Shown here piece by piece: positions 33,963-46,600 of a DNA stretch of 64,000 bases. A program made the position numbers and the translations under genes. A model generated the notes under the pieces. That model was given only the letters and a program-made list of their open reading frames with translations, was not told the origin of the DNA and made no database searches. This DNA is from Diploscapter coronatus (taxonomy: Eukaryota > Nematoda > Chromadorea > Rhabditida > Rhabditidae): NCBI GenBank assembly GCA_964036155.1, contig OZ038423.1, positions 45,523,249-45,587,248 of the forward strand, in the 5' to 3' direction. Every line of letters starts with the position of its first letter. Within the stretch, counting starts at the first letter, position 1.

Positions 33963-36900
33963 ATGATTTTATCGACATTTCTATTAGTTCTTTCATCGAT
34001 CGAATATGGTAAGTTTTAATTAGCACTTATTTAAAAAAAGCACATGCAAGGTTAAGGTGAGCAAAGTTGCTATGTATTTTCAGCGAAATCCTGCCTTCCC
34101 GGCTATCCATTTGGAGGATACCCCTATACTACTGGGGCGTACAACCCCTACCTATACTCTGGGCTATACCCCAGATTGGGCGGCATCTATCGAGAACCCG
34201 CCAAGGGACCGACGATGGCCTCTGGGTCGTTCGCTTCGGGATCTCAGCCGCACTTTGCCGCGCAGTTTGATGACGTAGCGGTAATTATCTTTTTCCTCTG
34301 GACCGAGTCTTAACCTAAAGTTCGAAGTTCCAAACTTCGCCCAACTGTATGCAGAATACGCGTTATCGTGTTCATTAACGAAGGAAATTAGTGGCGCGTC
34401 AACGTTCTGGACAATGACAGAGTTATTAAAAATCATGAACAAGGACAGAGAAATGCATGAGATGACTAATCCTAGAAAATGAATTCGAAATCTTCCAAGA
34501 AATCGATATGGTAACGCCACACCTCGCCCACCTCGCGTATTTCTATGCGCTACCTTTGTACTGCGTTTATTTCTTTCTTCGTTAACGAACATGATAGAGT
34601 GGGATATAGATTTCTTTAAATTGGTCTGCATGTTTCCAAATATTTGGAAAAAGATTAGAAAATACAAATTGGAAGTAGGCTACTTATTAACATTATTTAT
34701 TAGGGTAAAGGATAGGATAGGTTGCGGTAGAAGTTAGTAGTTGATAGTAGTCTAGTAGAAGGTTACATTATTAGAAGATCTAGAAAGCATCTAGACTGGT
34801 TACACAACTATATCTATGCATTGCAAGAGAGAAGGAGAGATATGGAGTTTATATAATATTTCACAGACTAATAGACATGTCAGCAAGTCTAACTGTAAGT
34901 GACATAGAAGTTATAATAATGCAATATGCAAGTCGTGGGATTTTAGGAAAATGTATTAAATGTCAATTTTCTCGAAATATCACAAAACATTTCACAGCAC
35001 TGCAACTTCAGGTGCTCCCGATCGCTTCCCTGAACGAGCTGAATTGCGAGTCCTTTGAACACACCTGTAGATGGAAGAACACCGAAGAGGACGCCCTACA
35101 ATGGAGCACGCTGAACGAATCCCCAGGGGCGGACAAGTTCCTGGACAGTTTAGGAACCGAGACCATACCGAGTATAATTCTGATCATCATGATCATTGAT
35201 CAAGATGAAGATCGTCGATTTAGGCTCCGGAGCAGCGGTACTTTCATCCGAAACAAGAAAGGGCTGGGACTCAGGTCAACTCCTGTCGGATCCCCTGCCC
35301 TGCATCCCACAAGGACTGAAGATCACCGCAACGGGATGGAGAACGAAAAGTCTCGACTCGGCGGATGAACCCAAACTTCAGGTATTTTTGCGGAACAATT
35401 TATGATTTGTGAAAGCGATTCTCAGATCTGCTCGAAAAACGTGAACGAAGACAAGTTCCCACTGGTGCGGTGCAACGATTTCGAAATAAGGAACGGTGTA
35501 CCCATGACGGCAGAGGTACCAGTGCCCAACCAGCCTGGAGAGCAGGCGCAGGTGAATCCATAATGCGAGTCAATAAATTAAAAATGAAGATTTAGATCGT
35601 ATTCCAAGGCAACAACTTCGTGGCCCCTGAAGGTGGAGCGATCTTTCTTCAGGCATCACTTTTTTCTTTTTCAAAGCGAACGAAAGAGTTTCTTTAGGAC
35701 ATCGTGCTGGACGGTACACTCCAGTGCAGTGGAGCAAATATCGATACAAACCCAGTGTTGATCAACGACGCTTCCGACAAATTGAACGACATAAACTCAC
35801 AGATGCCTGTTGGTCCATTGAAGGTCTTGGGTTTAAAAATCCACTCTGAAGAAAGAATTTAGGCTGTCGACGGGGCTCCTTCCGGTCTGGAGGCGCTCAA
35901 CCCCGGAGCTATCTTCCCTCCGCAGAACACTTTCCAGGTACTGTTAGATCTTTTTCAAACCACTCTGAAATTCTAGGATCCATCTTTGATGGCCCCGCAG
36001 GGTCCGCAAATGACTCAATTCAATGCGGTACCAGTCGGAACCGGTTCTCAACACGCGATGAATCCAGTCAACCCCTTATCGCCGACGCTCTTCGAGACTT
36101 GTCTCGCCTTGTCGTGTAATCCATCAGGTATAATCTGGGAGAAAGATGGGATCAAGGGAGATTTGTTGCAGATCTAAGCTGCAAGTTCTGGCGATCATCT
36201 GGGAACAATCGGTGGGAGATCGGCAGCGCGGGAAGAATCTCAAATCCGCTAACCGGAATTCATCTACCTCCTGGGACAGGTGTGTAGGAACCATTTGCTT
36301 GGCACTAATTAATTCGTTCTTCAGCTCAGAAATTTTTGGTAGCCCCGTTCCTGGACTCCCACATCTCTAGCTACACTCTGGTGTCCGAATCTCTTACTGT
36401 GCCGCCTTTGAAAGATGTCTACTTCTGCTTCTACGAATACTACGCCACACATGGCCTTTCGTTATCAGTGTGTACGGACAAAATGGACTGCTTCTACAAG
36501 AAGAGCGGCTTAGCGATGGGGGAGAACATTGATGTAACTTTAAATTTAGATTGTACGAGAATTGTGTGCAAATACTTTATGTGAGTGAATTGAGTGGATA
36601 GGTTTGTGTGAGGAAGAGGTTGATGAAGATGCGGTTTTGATTGTTCTGCATTTGATCAGTTCTTTCCTGTCGGGAATCAAGTACGGAACACTTTTGGTGT
36701 GTTGATTCGAGTTTGAACCTGATAGGGTGTATGATGTGTTAGCAAACGGATACGACTGGCGTTTGTATCGGAGACCACACGCGGTATGTGAGGGAAGGAG
36801 GAATTTAGTAGCTGCTGATCTCTGGGTAGAAGAAAATGATAATAAGGTTTGGAAGTGAGAGAGAGGGGGCAATGCTAACGTCTTGTGAAGTGATGTATTC

Positions 36901-37211
36901 TAATTCCGGTAGGAATTAGTTTTGAGATTGGTATTGAAGTTTTATAGGAAGATGAGATTCAGGGGAGCTTCTTCTTTTATTGCAAAATGAAGTTAAGCAA
37001 AAACATTTTAGGAAAACAAAAAATGGAATATCCGCTGTCCAAAGCTGCCGGTCGGAACGTATGAGGTACGCGAATCTTTACCAAAATAGCCTGATGTCTT
37101 GCCATTTAGCTACGAGTTATCGCTGAGAATGGAGGCGACAACAAAGGCGAAGTTGGGTTCCTGCCTATACGACTTGCCTACGATGCAGAAGGGAGGCAAT
37201 TAATCTGCTAA
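33963..37211 (+). CDS. Secreted protein with two MAM-like domains
   Basis: Exon 1 (33963-34008) is a signal peptide, MILSTFLLVLSSIEY. Exon 2 (34084-34280) is Gly/Tyr/Pro-rich (PFGGYPYTTGAYNPYLYSG). From 35012 a first MAM-like module begins: NCESFEHTCRWKN, then SSGAAVLSSETRKGWDSGQL after a 52-bp intron (35175-35226), and CSKNVNEDKFPLVRC. A Pro/Asn-rich linker near 35900-36060 leads to a second module: FETCLALSCNPS, CKFWRSSGNNRWEIGSAG, FLVAPFLDSH, VYFCFYEYYATHGLSLSVC and RCPKLPVGTYELRVIAENGG, with the stop at 37209-37211. MAM modules are extracellular adhesion folds, so a matrix or cuticle role is likely but inferred. Several introns are only about 40-45 bp, and the one starting at 35654 appears to use a GC donor. 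A poly(A) signal AATAAA is near 37319. Confidence 0.8.
34352..34602. repeat. Foldback element in a MAM-gene intron
   Basis: CGTTATCGTGTTCATTAACG at about 34361 is mirrored imperfectly near 34570-34600, where the complement reads CTATCATGTTCGTTAACGAA. It lies in the intron 34281-35011 and produces the long antisense ORF 34164-34667, which is therefore not a gene. Confidence 0.55.
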
Positions 37212-37964
37212 AACTTGGATTTCAAACGACGGATATCATATATCCCAGCAGTCTTTCTCGTCCACAGTATCTCATATCATGTGCATTATTTCTTTGTAAA
37301 TATTTATGCGTATTTCAAATAAATTTTAATCCTTCGCGTAATTTTCCACTATAATCCCTAGGCAAGTAAAGCTTTCTCAACAAATCGGAAGTTCGGGCTA
37401 ATGGGTCCATACTTCCAGCCCACAGCGTCTCCTAAGATTCCAAACTACTCAAGAGTTACCTAGGTTACGCCTAAAATGTTACGCGTCTACTCCAGAGACT
37501 ACTGTAATCCGAAAAGAAGGCGGGTAGGTCTCATTTTATTCTGAAAGTCTCAGTCTTACTCGAAAGCTGAAAATTGGCTATTTTTCCCCCGATTCGAAAA
37601 ACTATTAATGTACCAGGCAATAAGTAAGTGCGCATGTGATTTTTCGAGTCCGGAAGAAATTTGCGCGATGGGGCCTTCCGTTTCCTTCGTCGTGATGGTG
37701 GAGAATTTCCGGCACGGGGTCGAGTCCGCGGTGCCTCGAGAGGAAGCGAATCAAAACCCGGTCATTGTTTGGGGCGCTTTCCTGGACGTGAAAACCTAGG
37801 GCTGTACCGGAAAGGCACCGCTCGGCAATTGTCGGTGCGTGGTGACGGGGCGCGTTTCCTTCCTTCCGTTCTGAGGCCCGACGACTTCCTTTCCATTCAG
37901 CGCATTTCGCTCATTATGAGCCAACCTTCGAGTCCGAGGCTATCTTTGCCTCATTTATTTGCAG

Positions 37965-39435
37965 ATGAAGCATTTTCTTGAGATTTATTTTTCAGATTTC
38001 ACCTATGACGGAATACCCCCAAGGACCCCAAATTGGGACGCACCTCTGGCTTCCAACGACCCACCAGCGGAGTCTACAAGTCGAGCTGAGCCTGGTAAAT
38101 TACTGTTTAGAAAGCTGGTCTCCATTACTCTACGTCTTCAGATAATCTCCAATACATAGCCTTACTGGCGAGATTACCTCAACAGGGTAAGACTGATTTT
38201 GAAATATTTTCTGAAAAAGATATTTTAAGGGTGCGGTCAAATCCAGCTTTGGCAATTTCTGCTGGAACTTCTTGCGGAGGGGTCCGTGAATTCTCATTGT
38301 ATCGTTTGGGAGGGAGGTATCGGAGAGTTCAAGCTCGTAGACCCTGATGAAGTCGCCAGGAAATGGGGAGAGAGGAAGAGGTAGGTCTTGAAAATTGCCT
38401 TGAAATAAAAAGCTAACTCAGCAAACCCAACATGAACTACGATAAACTCAGCAGAGCCCTGAGATACTACTATGACAAGAATATCATGACAAAGGTACCA
38501 CTTTAAATACTTTTCCTATAGATACAGGAGATTTTTCAGGTCAGTGGCAAAAGATACGCCTACAAATTCGATTTCGTCGGGTTGAATCAGGCCTGTCAGA
38601 ATGTGGCAAATGCTAATTCACTAAACAACACTAATATCGCCGCTACTTTTCATAATTTCGCGCCGTATCCTGCAGGTTTAAATTTAGATTTAGTCACTCT
38701 AAAAATGATGGTTCAGATATCATATCATCCAAATTCGGGCCTAATTATTCACTACTTGGACCTCCTACTTCTCCAAGCGTAAGAACATTTTGATTGTATG
38801 CTCACATTTCCATTCTTCTAGCGAGAAACCATTGGAAAAACACGGCAAAAGTGTGCATTCGTGTACATGCCACGGACTCTCTTTGGGTTTGAATGCAACG
38901 CGGTCACGTTGTGTGCGAATCGATTAATTTTCCTCCTCTATTTTCTCGAATTTGTCTCGTTATTTTTCGATTAGTTTCTGTTAATTGGCCAATTATCTCG
39001 TTAATTATTATGAATTCTATCTAGAATTGTCATAACTACCTCGCACTACTCATTTTGAAGAGCCTCAATAAGTTTTCCCTTCGTTTTCTTTAAAAAAAAC
39101 TTTCAAAAATTGAATTTTCGCGAGAATTTTTTTCCGGACCTTCCGAAATTCATTCAATTGGTTGCTGGGAGCTTAAAATTGACACTCCACAATAGGTTTC
39201 ATAAAAATCCTAATTTTGTTCGGTCAAAGCGTGTCGAGGCTCAAATCCTTGAAAGAAGAATGGAACTGTGATGCTGATTTTAAGTGCTATTTTATTTCAG
39301 AAGATTCAAGTACCATCACCGTATTGGAATACCCCATATAATTGCTATCCGTCAGTGACAACATATTATTGTCCGCCTACCATGAAAACAGAAAACTTCT
39401 GCCAGCCAACAATGAAGTCAGAGAATCTATTTTAA
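37965..39435 (+). CDS. ETS-domain transcription factor, FLI/ERG type
   Basis: This is a DNA-binding factor for GGAA sites. The ETS domain spans four exons: [15 protein letters not shown], then [15 protein letters not shown] and [18 protein letters not shown] (38230-38380), [23 protein letters not shown] (38422-38493), and [19 protein letters not shown]. The recognition helix with [11 protein letters not shown] is intact and the helix residues match the FLI1/ERG/FEV group. The last exon (39301-39435) reads [14 protein letters not shown], recalling the NPYWNSPTGGIYP tail of ERG/FLI proteins. The start is uncertain: ATG 37965 ([16 protein letters not shown]) is open into the ETS-linked frame, but a TTTTCAG acceptor at 37989-37995 could join an upstream exon. 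The donor feeding the last exon is also unresolved; two phase-0 GT sites near 38700 would work. Confidence 0.88.
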
Positions 39436-40140
39436 GGATCAGCAAAAACTCGAGGATACAGTAATTCAAATCCTATTATATGTCGCCTGTTTTCTATTTA
39501 CATCGTATCATTTCTCGGGTCTGCTGAAATGAAAGCGTAATCAATTTTTGTTTCTCTCGCATACCAACAATAAATTCACTTGAGACGACAAGAATTTTGC
39601 TAATTTGTCTATTGTCGACTTTTTGAGGAAATAGTTTGGCATTTTAAGAGAAGCCAGAGAAACATGCGTTGTTTGCGTAAATGTCGTTGGGATGAAAATT
39701 GGAAAATTAGTCTCTCGGGAATAGGGGCAGCAAACTTGGGGGGTGGTTGACCTTGGGCAATGCCTCCGTTATCATCATCGACACTTTTCTTCGACTTTCC
39801 GCGTTCTCTAAAAATATCGTACTATTTCTCCAAATGATCTTTCTTTTCTCCTCTAAAAATAAAATGTTATTTTTTCAGATTTTTTATCTGACCTCCAGTT
39901 TTCCAATGCTATTTTATGACACTCTGACTAATACGGTCCACACCACGCCTAGCATGCTATCTTTTCCCATTTCACTTTTTCGATAGTCTGGTTCTTTTCT
40001 GCCCTACTCTAAAACAGTACTATTTCCCGTCGACAGTTTGCCTTTACCCGATTCGTTGTGTTGTGTGGCTGTTTTCCTTTTGCCTGAATTTCTTGGTTGT
40101 TCAATTTTGTCGACTCTTCCTTCAAATATTCGACGATTCA
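39436..40140. other. Intergenic, no gene seen
   Basis: This is between the ETS gene and the EF-hand gene, on the same strand. The ORF at 39747-39986 is T-rich and lacks support. It probably contains the promoter of the EF-hand gene. Confidence 0.4.
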
Positions 40141-42063
40141 ATGGGAAGCTGCTGCTCGAAGAAGAAAAAGCAGGTGGTTTATATTAGTTTATCAATTTTA
40201 TACCTCATAAAAATTTTCCCATCTTGATAACCTCCTTTTCCTTAATATATTTAGAGATGGAGCCGATTTTTAAGCTCTATTTTGATATAATTTAGTCAGT
40301 CTTATCAATATTGAATGCTTCCACATACAACAACGCTTTTCATATGTTTGGCTACAGTGTAAACATAAGCAATTCTCTTGAAACTTCTAAGTGCGAAAAA
40401 TATCGATTCAATTTCAACACTTGAAATTTGAAAGTTCTCGGTAAATAGATAGAACTGAGAACTGATTTGTGAGAAAAATGATGTAAGGACGTTTCAAAAC
40501 GGGTACTTCGCATTGCAAAAATCGATCGGGTGATAATGCTTGCGCTATTTTAAAAAGTGAAACTTCATTTTGACCTCAGACGCTAATTTAACAAAAAATA
40601 AACTAATTTTTAGCCTCGCCTCATGTCCTGATTAACGATAAAAATCGATATCTCCCCATTGTTTGTTGTAACGTCATTGCGCTTCTTATCAATACGATGC
40701 TCGTCCTACGCGTTTTCCGGCAAATAATTTATGATCTTATCACGAAATTTTACGTAGGATACTAAAATTTCATATCGATTTTTTCTTCGAAATTTCAGAG
40801 ACTAGAAAATTTATAATTGAATGACTCAGAGCACGCAGCCAAAATTAAATTCAAAGTGTAGTGAGTTTTTTCTAGTTTCCTTTCTGCGAAGAGAGGTATA
40901 TAATTGTCGAAATTCACTTTTACAATTTCACCAAATCTAACTCACCAAAATTCGAAACTAGATTTCGTCACCCTAAAAGAATCTCTAAACATGGTAAAAC
41001 ACCTCATGTTCTTGTCTGAAATAGTGCAAGCCTTAGTCCTTTCTAGTCGATATTAATTCAATGCCATTTCCGGCTTAACTTATGTCATTTGCATCAAAAA
41101 TCAACGTTGGCACTATCAATGTCGATAAATTTTTTCTATTTCTGATCAAAATGCCGTAAACATGATATATATATTTTTTTTTAATTCAGGCCGATGGTGG
41201 AAACGAGATTCGTGACGATGATTTGCGACAGATTTTCCGGGAGTTCGACTTGAATGGAGATGGACTGATTCAGAAGCACGAGCTGAAAGCTGTCATGCAG
41301 AAAATGGGACAGTCACCTACAGATGATGAATTGGAAGCAATGTTCGTCGCTGCAGACAGGAACCGGGACGGAAATATCGATTTTACTGGTGTGTTACTTA
41401 GATTTACATATCTGTGATGGTAGTAGAAATTCTTAGAAGCTCTGCATATATATTAGAAGATTTTACTAACATGTAACTTAAGGTCAACACATCTGCGCGT
41501 ATTTTATAACTTCCTCAGTTAGTTCCTCATCTAGTCATTTTCAAATCTGAATTTTCTAAAATATTTCGATGATTTCAACTTTCGAATCACCGCACACAAG
41601 TCTAATGCCATTAGTGTTTTGAAATGACTGATTGATCATTTCTTTCTCAGAAAAAGAAATGACTAAAAATGATGGGGTTTCGAAATAATTTGAAGAAAAG
41701 GATTAAAAATTTCAGAATTTTTGACGATCGCCCGAGCCAATCCCCTATCGTTATCTCTCAAGGCTGTATTCCAAGAACTTGATGTGGATGGAGATGGCTA
41801 TATTACTCGCTCGGAACTTCGAACCGCTTTCCAAAGAATGGGACATGCACTTTCAGATCAGGTAAGTTTACATATATTTTTTTTAATTCTAACGATTTGA
41901 AGATTAGATAATTTCCTTTTTCATTTGAGTTTCTTTCAAAGAAATTTTTTATCAATAGATCTATTTTCAGGACATAAAGGCCATTTACAAGCACGTGGAC
42001 CAAAACCAGGACGGTCGAATCAACTTCCAAGAGTTCTGCGAAATGATGACGCGCAAAAGGTAA
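40141..42063 (+). CDS. Calmodulin-like protein, four EF-hands, lipidated N terminus
   Basis: Exon 1 (40141-40173) encodes MGSCCSKKKKQ: Gly2 with Cys4, Cys5 and a lysine run is a typical myristoylation, palmitoylation and membrane-anchoring signal. After a 1-kb intron, the exon from 41190 gives EF-hand 1 (FDLNGDGLIQKHEL) and EF-hand 2 (ADRNRDGNIDFTEF). The exon from 41715 gives EF-hand 3 (LDVDGDGYITRSEL), and the last exon from 41971 gives EF-hand 4 (VDQNQDGRINFQEF), ending MMTRKR with stop 42061-42063. All four loops keep Asp at 1 and Asp/Asn at 3 and 5, Gly at 6 and Glu at 12, so all should bind calcium. It is expected to be a membrane-tethered Ca2+ sensor. An AATAAA lies at 42112. A splice at the terminal AAG-GTAAAA is possible but not required. 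Confidence 0.92.
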
Positions 42064-42567
42064 AATCCACCTGTGATAACGTGAAGTTAAAGTTGAAGTT
42101 TTTCGAACTTCAATAAATTGTCTTGAAGTTTAATTAAATTGCGGAAGCTTCAATATACTTTACACTTATTTTCTTGTGATCAATAGGTTTAGTCAGTGTG
42201 TCCATAAACTGAATATTTACCCGGTTGTGTTCAATTGCATTTACCTATTGTATAGATTTCAAGCTAAATCCCAATTACTTGAGGCATTATATAATTGAAA
42301 GATAATCATTTAGACTTTATGGATTTCTATGATAGAGCATTCCAAATATTATATTATCATTGCCACCAATATTTTAATAATAACAGCAAAGATTTTCGAT
42401 ATTTATAAGGTTATATTAAAGATTGATGATTGAAAATTTCGAAGTGACTGGTCGAATTATTGTGTTTGAAGACAAGGTTCTAATCGTAACAAGTTCGGCG
42501 AATAAATATTGTGATATATTAATCGATATATACAATTTAATATAATAAAATAACCGTATGATCTGAG

Positions 42568-42591
42568 ATATATATATATATATATATATAT
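42568..42591. repeat. (TA)n microsatellite
   Basis: About twelve TA units stand between the 3' ends of two converging genes. Confidence 0.95.
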
Positions 42592-42814
42592 CTTTTTATA
42601 GAGGCAGTAAAAGAGATTCAAGTGAATATTTAAATGAAAGCTCCAAAGTTGTCAATATTTAGATAATTAAATCATAGAATAGCGTTTATGATATAGCAAA
42701 ATTTAGAAGTGTGAATGGAATCTATTATTGCTAATAGTAGTAGAATGGGATGTTCTCAAAGGTGCTAGTTCCCTAAAGTAAGAACCGCTAAATACATACC
42801 AATACATGTTAAAT

Positions 42815-44215
42815 TTAGTACCTCAAAGGCAGAGTTTGATCCGCATACTGTTGAGTTCGAAGCATTTGATAGGCTGATAGGCTCGACATTATAAAAGCCA
42901 GAAATGCGATCAACGTCCCGGCAATGTGCATATAGAACGCGATTCCGATGGCTTGCTGAAAATTTTCTTTCAAAATTAAAGCCACTAGGTGGAAAACCCA
43001 GTATTTGAAAATGAAATCACAACGGATCTTACCTCGTACGTCGCGACTAGTCCCGTCACGAAACGACTATCGACTCGATGTGCTGCAAAGAAAAAGATGC
43101 AGTCGCCCACGAAAGACATGAAGACTGAATTTTAGGCGTTAGGAAAAATGAGTTCATTTTTTAGTTACCTGCCAAAGCTGCAAAAACAGCAAAAAGTACT
43201 GCACATGATGAGGTACACGGTGCGCACATACCGCTGACTAGGGCAAAGATCAGAAGTGTCAGAGCACACACCATGCAGAGGAGTGTAGCCTTGTGCCAGC
43301 CTGAAAGTTCATGAATCTTAATTCAAGAAATAAGTAAATTTCGAGCACTTTATTGCCAATTCACTGCTACTTTCTTACGTTTTCTTGCGCAATTATTTGC
43401 TTATAAATACTTTACTGCTAAAAAAGAATACTTTGCTATCAAATGACATGTTTGGCGACAATATACTCAACTATATAACATATCGACCTACCATAGAACT
43501 GGTGATGTTCACTCTCGCCCGCGGCAGAGTTCTGATCCACATCGTTGATATTCTCATCGATGATCTATTTTAATCAACGTCATTTCTAAAAGTACGAATT
43601 AAAACCTGCGCAGCCGAGTGATCGAATTTGTAGGTGCAGTGGAGCGGTTGGTCCTGTTCGTCGATGACTCGGTGGGACGAGGAGGAAGACGTCAAAGACA
43701 GAAGATGTTGCCGCGTGCAGTCCAGCCAGAGTCCATGCTGAAAAGATGGATTTTAGAAGGAAAATCAGTTTTGAATCATATCTTCACGAAGATTTGAATG
43801 GAGATCTAAAGAGCTTCCACACGTGCGATTCCTCATTTCAATATTGGTGAAAAATGAAAACCCAAAAAGGCACCTGATAGTGAGCGTAAATCGCGTAGCT
43901 TTCTATGCAATGCTTTTCCTTTCATTTTCTTTTTACTTTTCGATTTTCGTCATTCTTGAAGTTTTCTTCAGCTAGTAACAATAAAAGTCATGTATTATCG
44001 AGCCATTGAAAGTTGGTTTTTAGGTTAAAAAGCGAATATTAAGGATTTTTAAGAGAAGAAAGCCTTACATGATGAACCGATTGAAACTCCCTCAAATCCA
44101 CGACTTGCCACGAAGGGGACATAATTCCTGCAGCGCTCAAGCCGAAGGCTATCACGAGTAAAACCAACGATATCACGATAACCACTGTCCTCGAGCCATG
44201 TGCCTTGATACCCAT
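42815..44215 (-). CDS. Claudin/Clc-like four-transmembrane protein
   Basis: Five exons splice in phase into a tetraspan. TM1 is VVIVISLVLLVIAFGLSAAG after MGIKAHGSRT. The first extracellular loop has SPSWQVVDLREF and then HGLWLDC, the W-GLW-C signature of the claudin/PMP22/Clc-like superfamily. It continues with a long insert containing TSSSSHRVIDEQ and a second cysteine (LHCTYKFDH). TM2 is TLLCMVCALTLLIFALVSG, TM3 the segment FAVFAALAVFMSFVGDCIFFF, and TM4 FYMHIAGTLIAFLAFIMSSL. The tail ends QTLPLRY at the stop 42817-42815. The family sits at cell contacts or modulates channels. I favour the nematode Clc-like group because of the SP-WQ-V-L and H-HGLW motifs. The start at 44215 follows a TTTCAG acceptor, so a short upstream exon is possible. 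Confidence 0.85.
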
Positions 44216-44299
44216 TTCGAGCTCTTCTGAAATGGTAAAGAATTACCAGATGGTAGCAAGGATGGTGTCATATTGAGCATTGGAATTGAAAGGGTGTAT

Positions 44300-44352
44300 G
44301 CCATTGCGCACAAAAAATATTTGTGCGCAATGGCACACTTTTGTGCGCAATG
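44300..44352. repeat. Perfect hairpin plus a third partial copy
   Basis: GCCATTGCGCACAAA (44300-44314) is exactly complementary to 44320-44334 with a five-base loop. Six bases further the string TTGTGCGCAATG occurs again at 44341-44352. Confidence 0.9.
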
Positions 44353-44438
44353 ACCGTTCCCCGAATTGAAATGGGACCAGACACAAGCAATAGTACCAAA
44401 TTTCTATATAAAAAGGATGACAAAAATGATGTTTACGA

Positions 44439-45018
44439 GTGAATATCAGTAAAAACCAAAGTCTTAGCAAAGAGGTGGTTTCCAGGGGTCCGTCGATTTG
44501 ATTGATTTTCACATATTTTATACCGTTTTTCACGCTGATCATCATGATGTGGTTTGTTTTTCGAAAGTCGATTACTGTAGTGGATTACGATAGCTTGAAA
44601 AATTTCGACTCGACCTCGGGAAAAAATCATAACTTTCTTATTCCTGGACCAAGTCGGATGGGTTTTTCTGCGTTAGATAGCCCATGAAAAACTACAAATA
44701 ATGCAACCACGACCACCTGCTATGATCAACAATTTCCCGCTAAAAATATTTTTTTTAATTCCTTGTTATTTTTACATTGTTTCACTACTTAAGATCTACA
44801 AAATAAAAAAAAATAATCATGAAATTTAACCTGATACATAAGAATATATGAATTTTTCCGAGGGCGGGTCTTGAAATTTTTCAAGCTACAGTAATTGATT
44901 TTCGAAAAACGGTTATCACCACGAGAATCAGCGTGAAAAACTGAACAATATATGTGGAAATCAGCCTAATTTACGAACCCCTTTGCTAAGACTTTGGTTT
45001 TTGCTGACATTCACTCTT
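44439..45018. mobile_element. Diverged foldback element, arms of about 180 bp
   Basis: The left arm at about 44439-44629 and right arm at about 44848-45018 are inverted, imperfect copies. Shared strings include AAACCAAAGTCTTAGCAAAG at the outer end, TTTTTCACGCTGAT in the middle and GCTTGAAAAATTTC at the inner end. There is no coding potential. The arms differ by indels, so the insertion is old. Confidence 0.75.
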
Positions 45019-46442
45019 AAAGTAGTGCATGATTAACGAATGGCAGCGAAAATGGTAAAACTGTATTCCCATGAATGAGTTTTGAGATTGGAAAAGGAAG
45101 AATGAATTGTATGAGAGAAAATCGATCGATGAAAGACGAGGACATAGGCAATTAGCCCAGAAAGGCGATGGAGAAATGGAATTTGTCGAAAGAAAAGAAA
45201 AAGAGAGATAATGCTGGCTTAAAGAAATCCATATTTTCCTGGAAAGTTCACCCATTTTCACTTCAAAAATGGACGAACTTAACAAAACTGTCAATATCTA
45301 GTTAAGTTATGATAATAATAGGATAAAAACTATTACTATCCTAAAATTTGCAAGATTTTCGTGCAAAAATACGACGCCCAGTTCGAAATTCAAACTGACC
45401 ACTTGGTAAAAAGAAACGTGAGCGGCCCAAACCGACTGAACCAGGTGTCCTTGAGCGGATTGATTGAATTCGCAGCCAAATCTCTCCCTTTGCCCCTCTG
45501 CATCTCCTTCCCCTTTCATCGTTTCCATGACTCTCACCCCTCGCATCTTTGTTATTCACCTTTATTCATACCACCACCTTTCATGGGTTGACCCTCAAGG
45601 GTGCTTCAAAGCGAGTAATTGAAAGTGTATCAGAAAAAATGGGCGAATAGAAGTATTTTATGATTTGGTATTTTAGATTAAAACTAATAATCTTAAGATA
45701 ATAGGGAAAATAATGAATATTTTTAAAATCGTCAATTAAAAAAGAAACATGTTATTTTAGCAAATAACGATTTCAAATTTGTAAGAATACCTGGTTGTAT
45801 CATCCGAATTTTTCGTTTCTTCTTCGAATAAAATCCTAAATCCTCCTCACAAAGAACCACTTGGGAGTTCATTTTTTAGGAAATTTATCTGCCGCTGAAT
45901 TTTCTAAAGAATTAATAAATTCCCTCCAATAAATAAAATTGACGATATTAATGTATGCGGAAAAAGAATTCATAAAAATATCAAAGAGTATGAAAGTTCT
46001 GAGCTGAAAAGTGCAAACTAGCCAAATCTAGCTATATCCGGAAATCCAGAGGTATAAAAGGGGAATTTCACGGATTGGGTCAATTATCTCGTCATAGAGA
46101 GCAGGGGACATATGACGTAATTGCCCAAATCTATGTTTCAGTGCTGAAAATATTCGAAGTTTAGAAGTATAAAATTTTTTTAAATCTAAAATTTAGTCTA
46201 AAGAGTGGGTGCATTATGTATGAGACCCTGAATACATAGTGGCGTCTTGTCATCATGAGCTGAAACTTTTCACAAGTGAGAGTCTGTCCTCTATAACCTG
46301 ATAGAATTCAACGTTTCTCACAGAATTCGTTCGAAATACGATTTATTAATTTTCGAACGGAAAAGTTGTTCATTTTTAATGTGATGGTGATAATGTTTAT
46401 TCGGGTGACGTTAGTTTTCAGTCTAATGACATTAATATTTAG

Positions 46443-46600
46443 TTAAGAGACATTCCACGAATAACTGTAATAAGGATTCGGACAATTGCAAAAGTGTCCC
46501 GGATCCGAACCAAACCCATATGGATGGATACATCCATGGGCCCTAATCACAAAAATGGGGAGATTAGGCCCCGTCCCCTAAAGTGGGGGTCAAAGTTGGG
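46443..46600 (+). repeat. Dispersed repeat B, left copy
   Basis: The sequence around CATGGGCCCTAATCACAAAA matches, in opposite orientation, the copy at 49155-49333. Further shared strings are CATTCCACGAATAA and CGGATCCGAAC. Together they enclose the F-box/kelch gene. Confidence 0.85.

Noticed and set aside
34164..34667. Longest minus-strand ORF in the region, 167 codons with a hydrophobic middle
   Set aside because: It overlaps exon 2 of the MAM gene antisense and runs through a foldback element in its intron; no splice or family support.
35012..35381. Apparent frameshift inside the first MAM-like module
   Set aside because: The span is 370 bases, not a multiple of three. A 52-bp intron (35175-35226, GTATAATT to TTTAG) restores frame exactly, so no break is needed.
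36546..36872. 108-codon minus-strand ORF, Ser/Thr-rich
   Set aside because: It lies in the last long intron of the MAM gene and lacks any domain, signal or splice partner.
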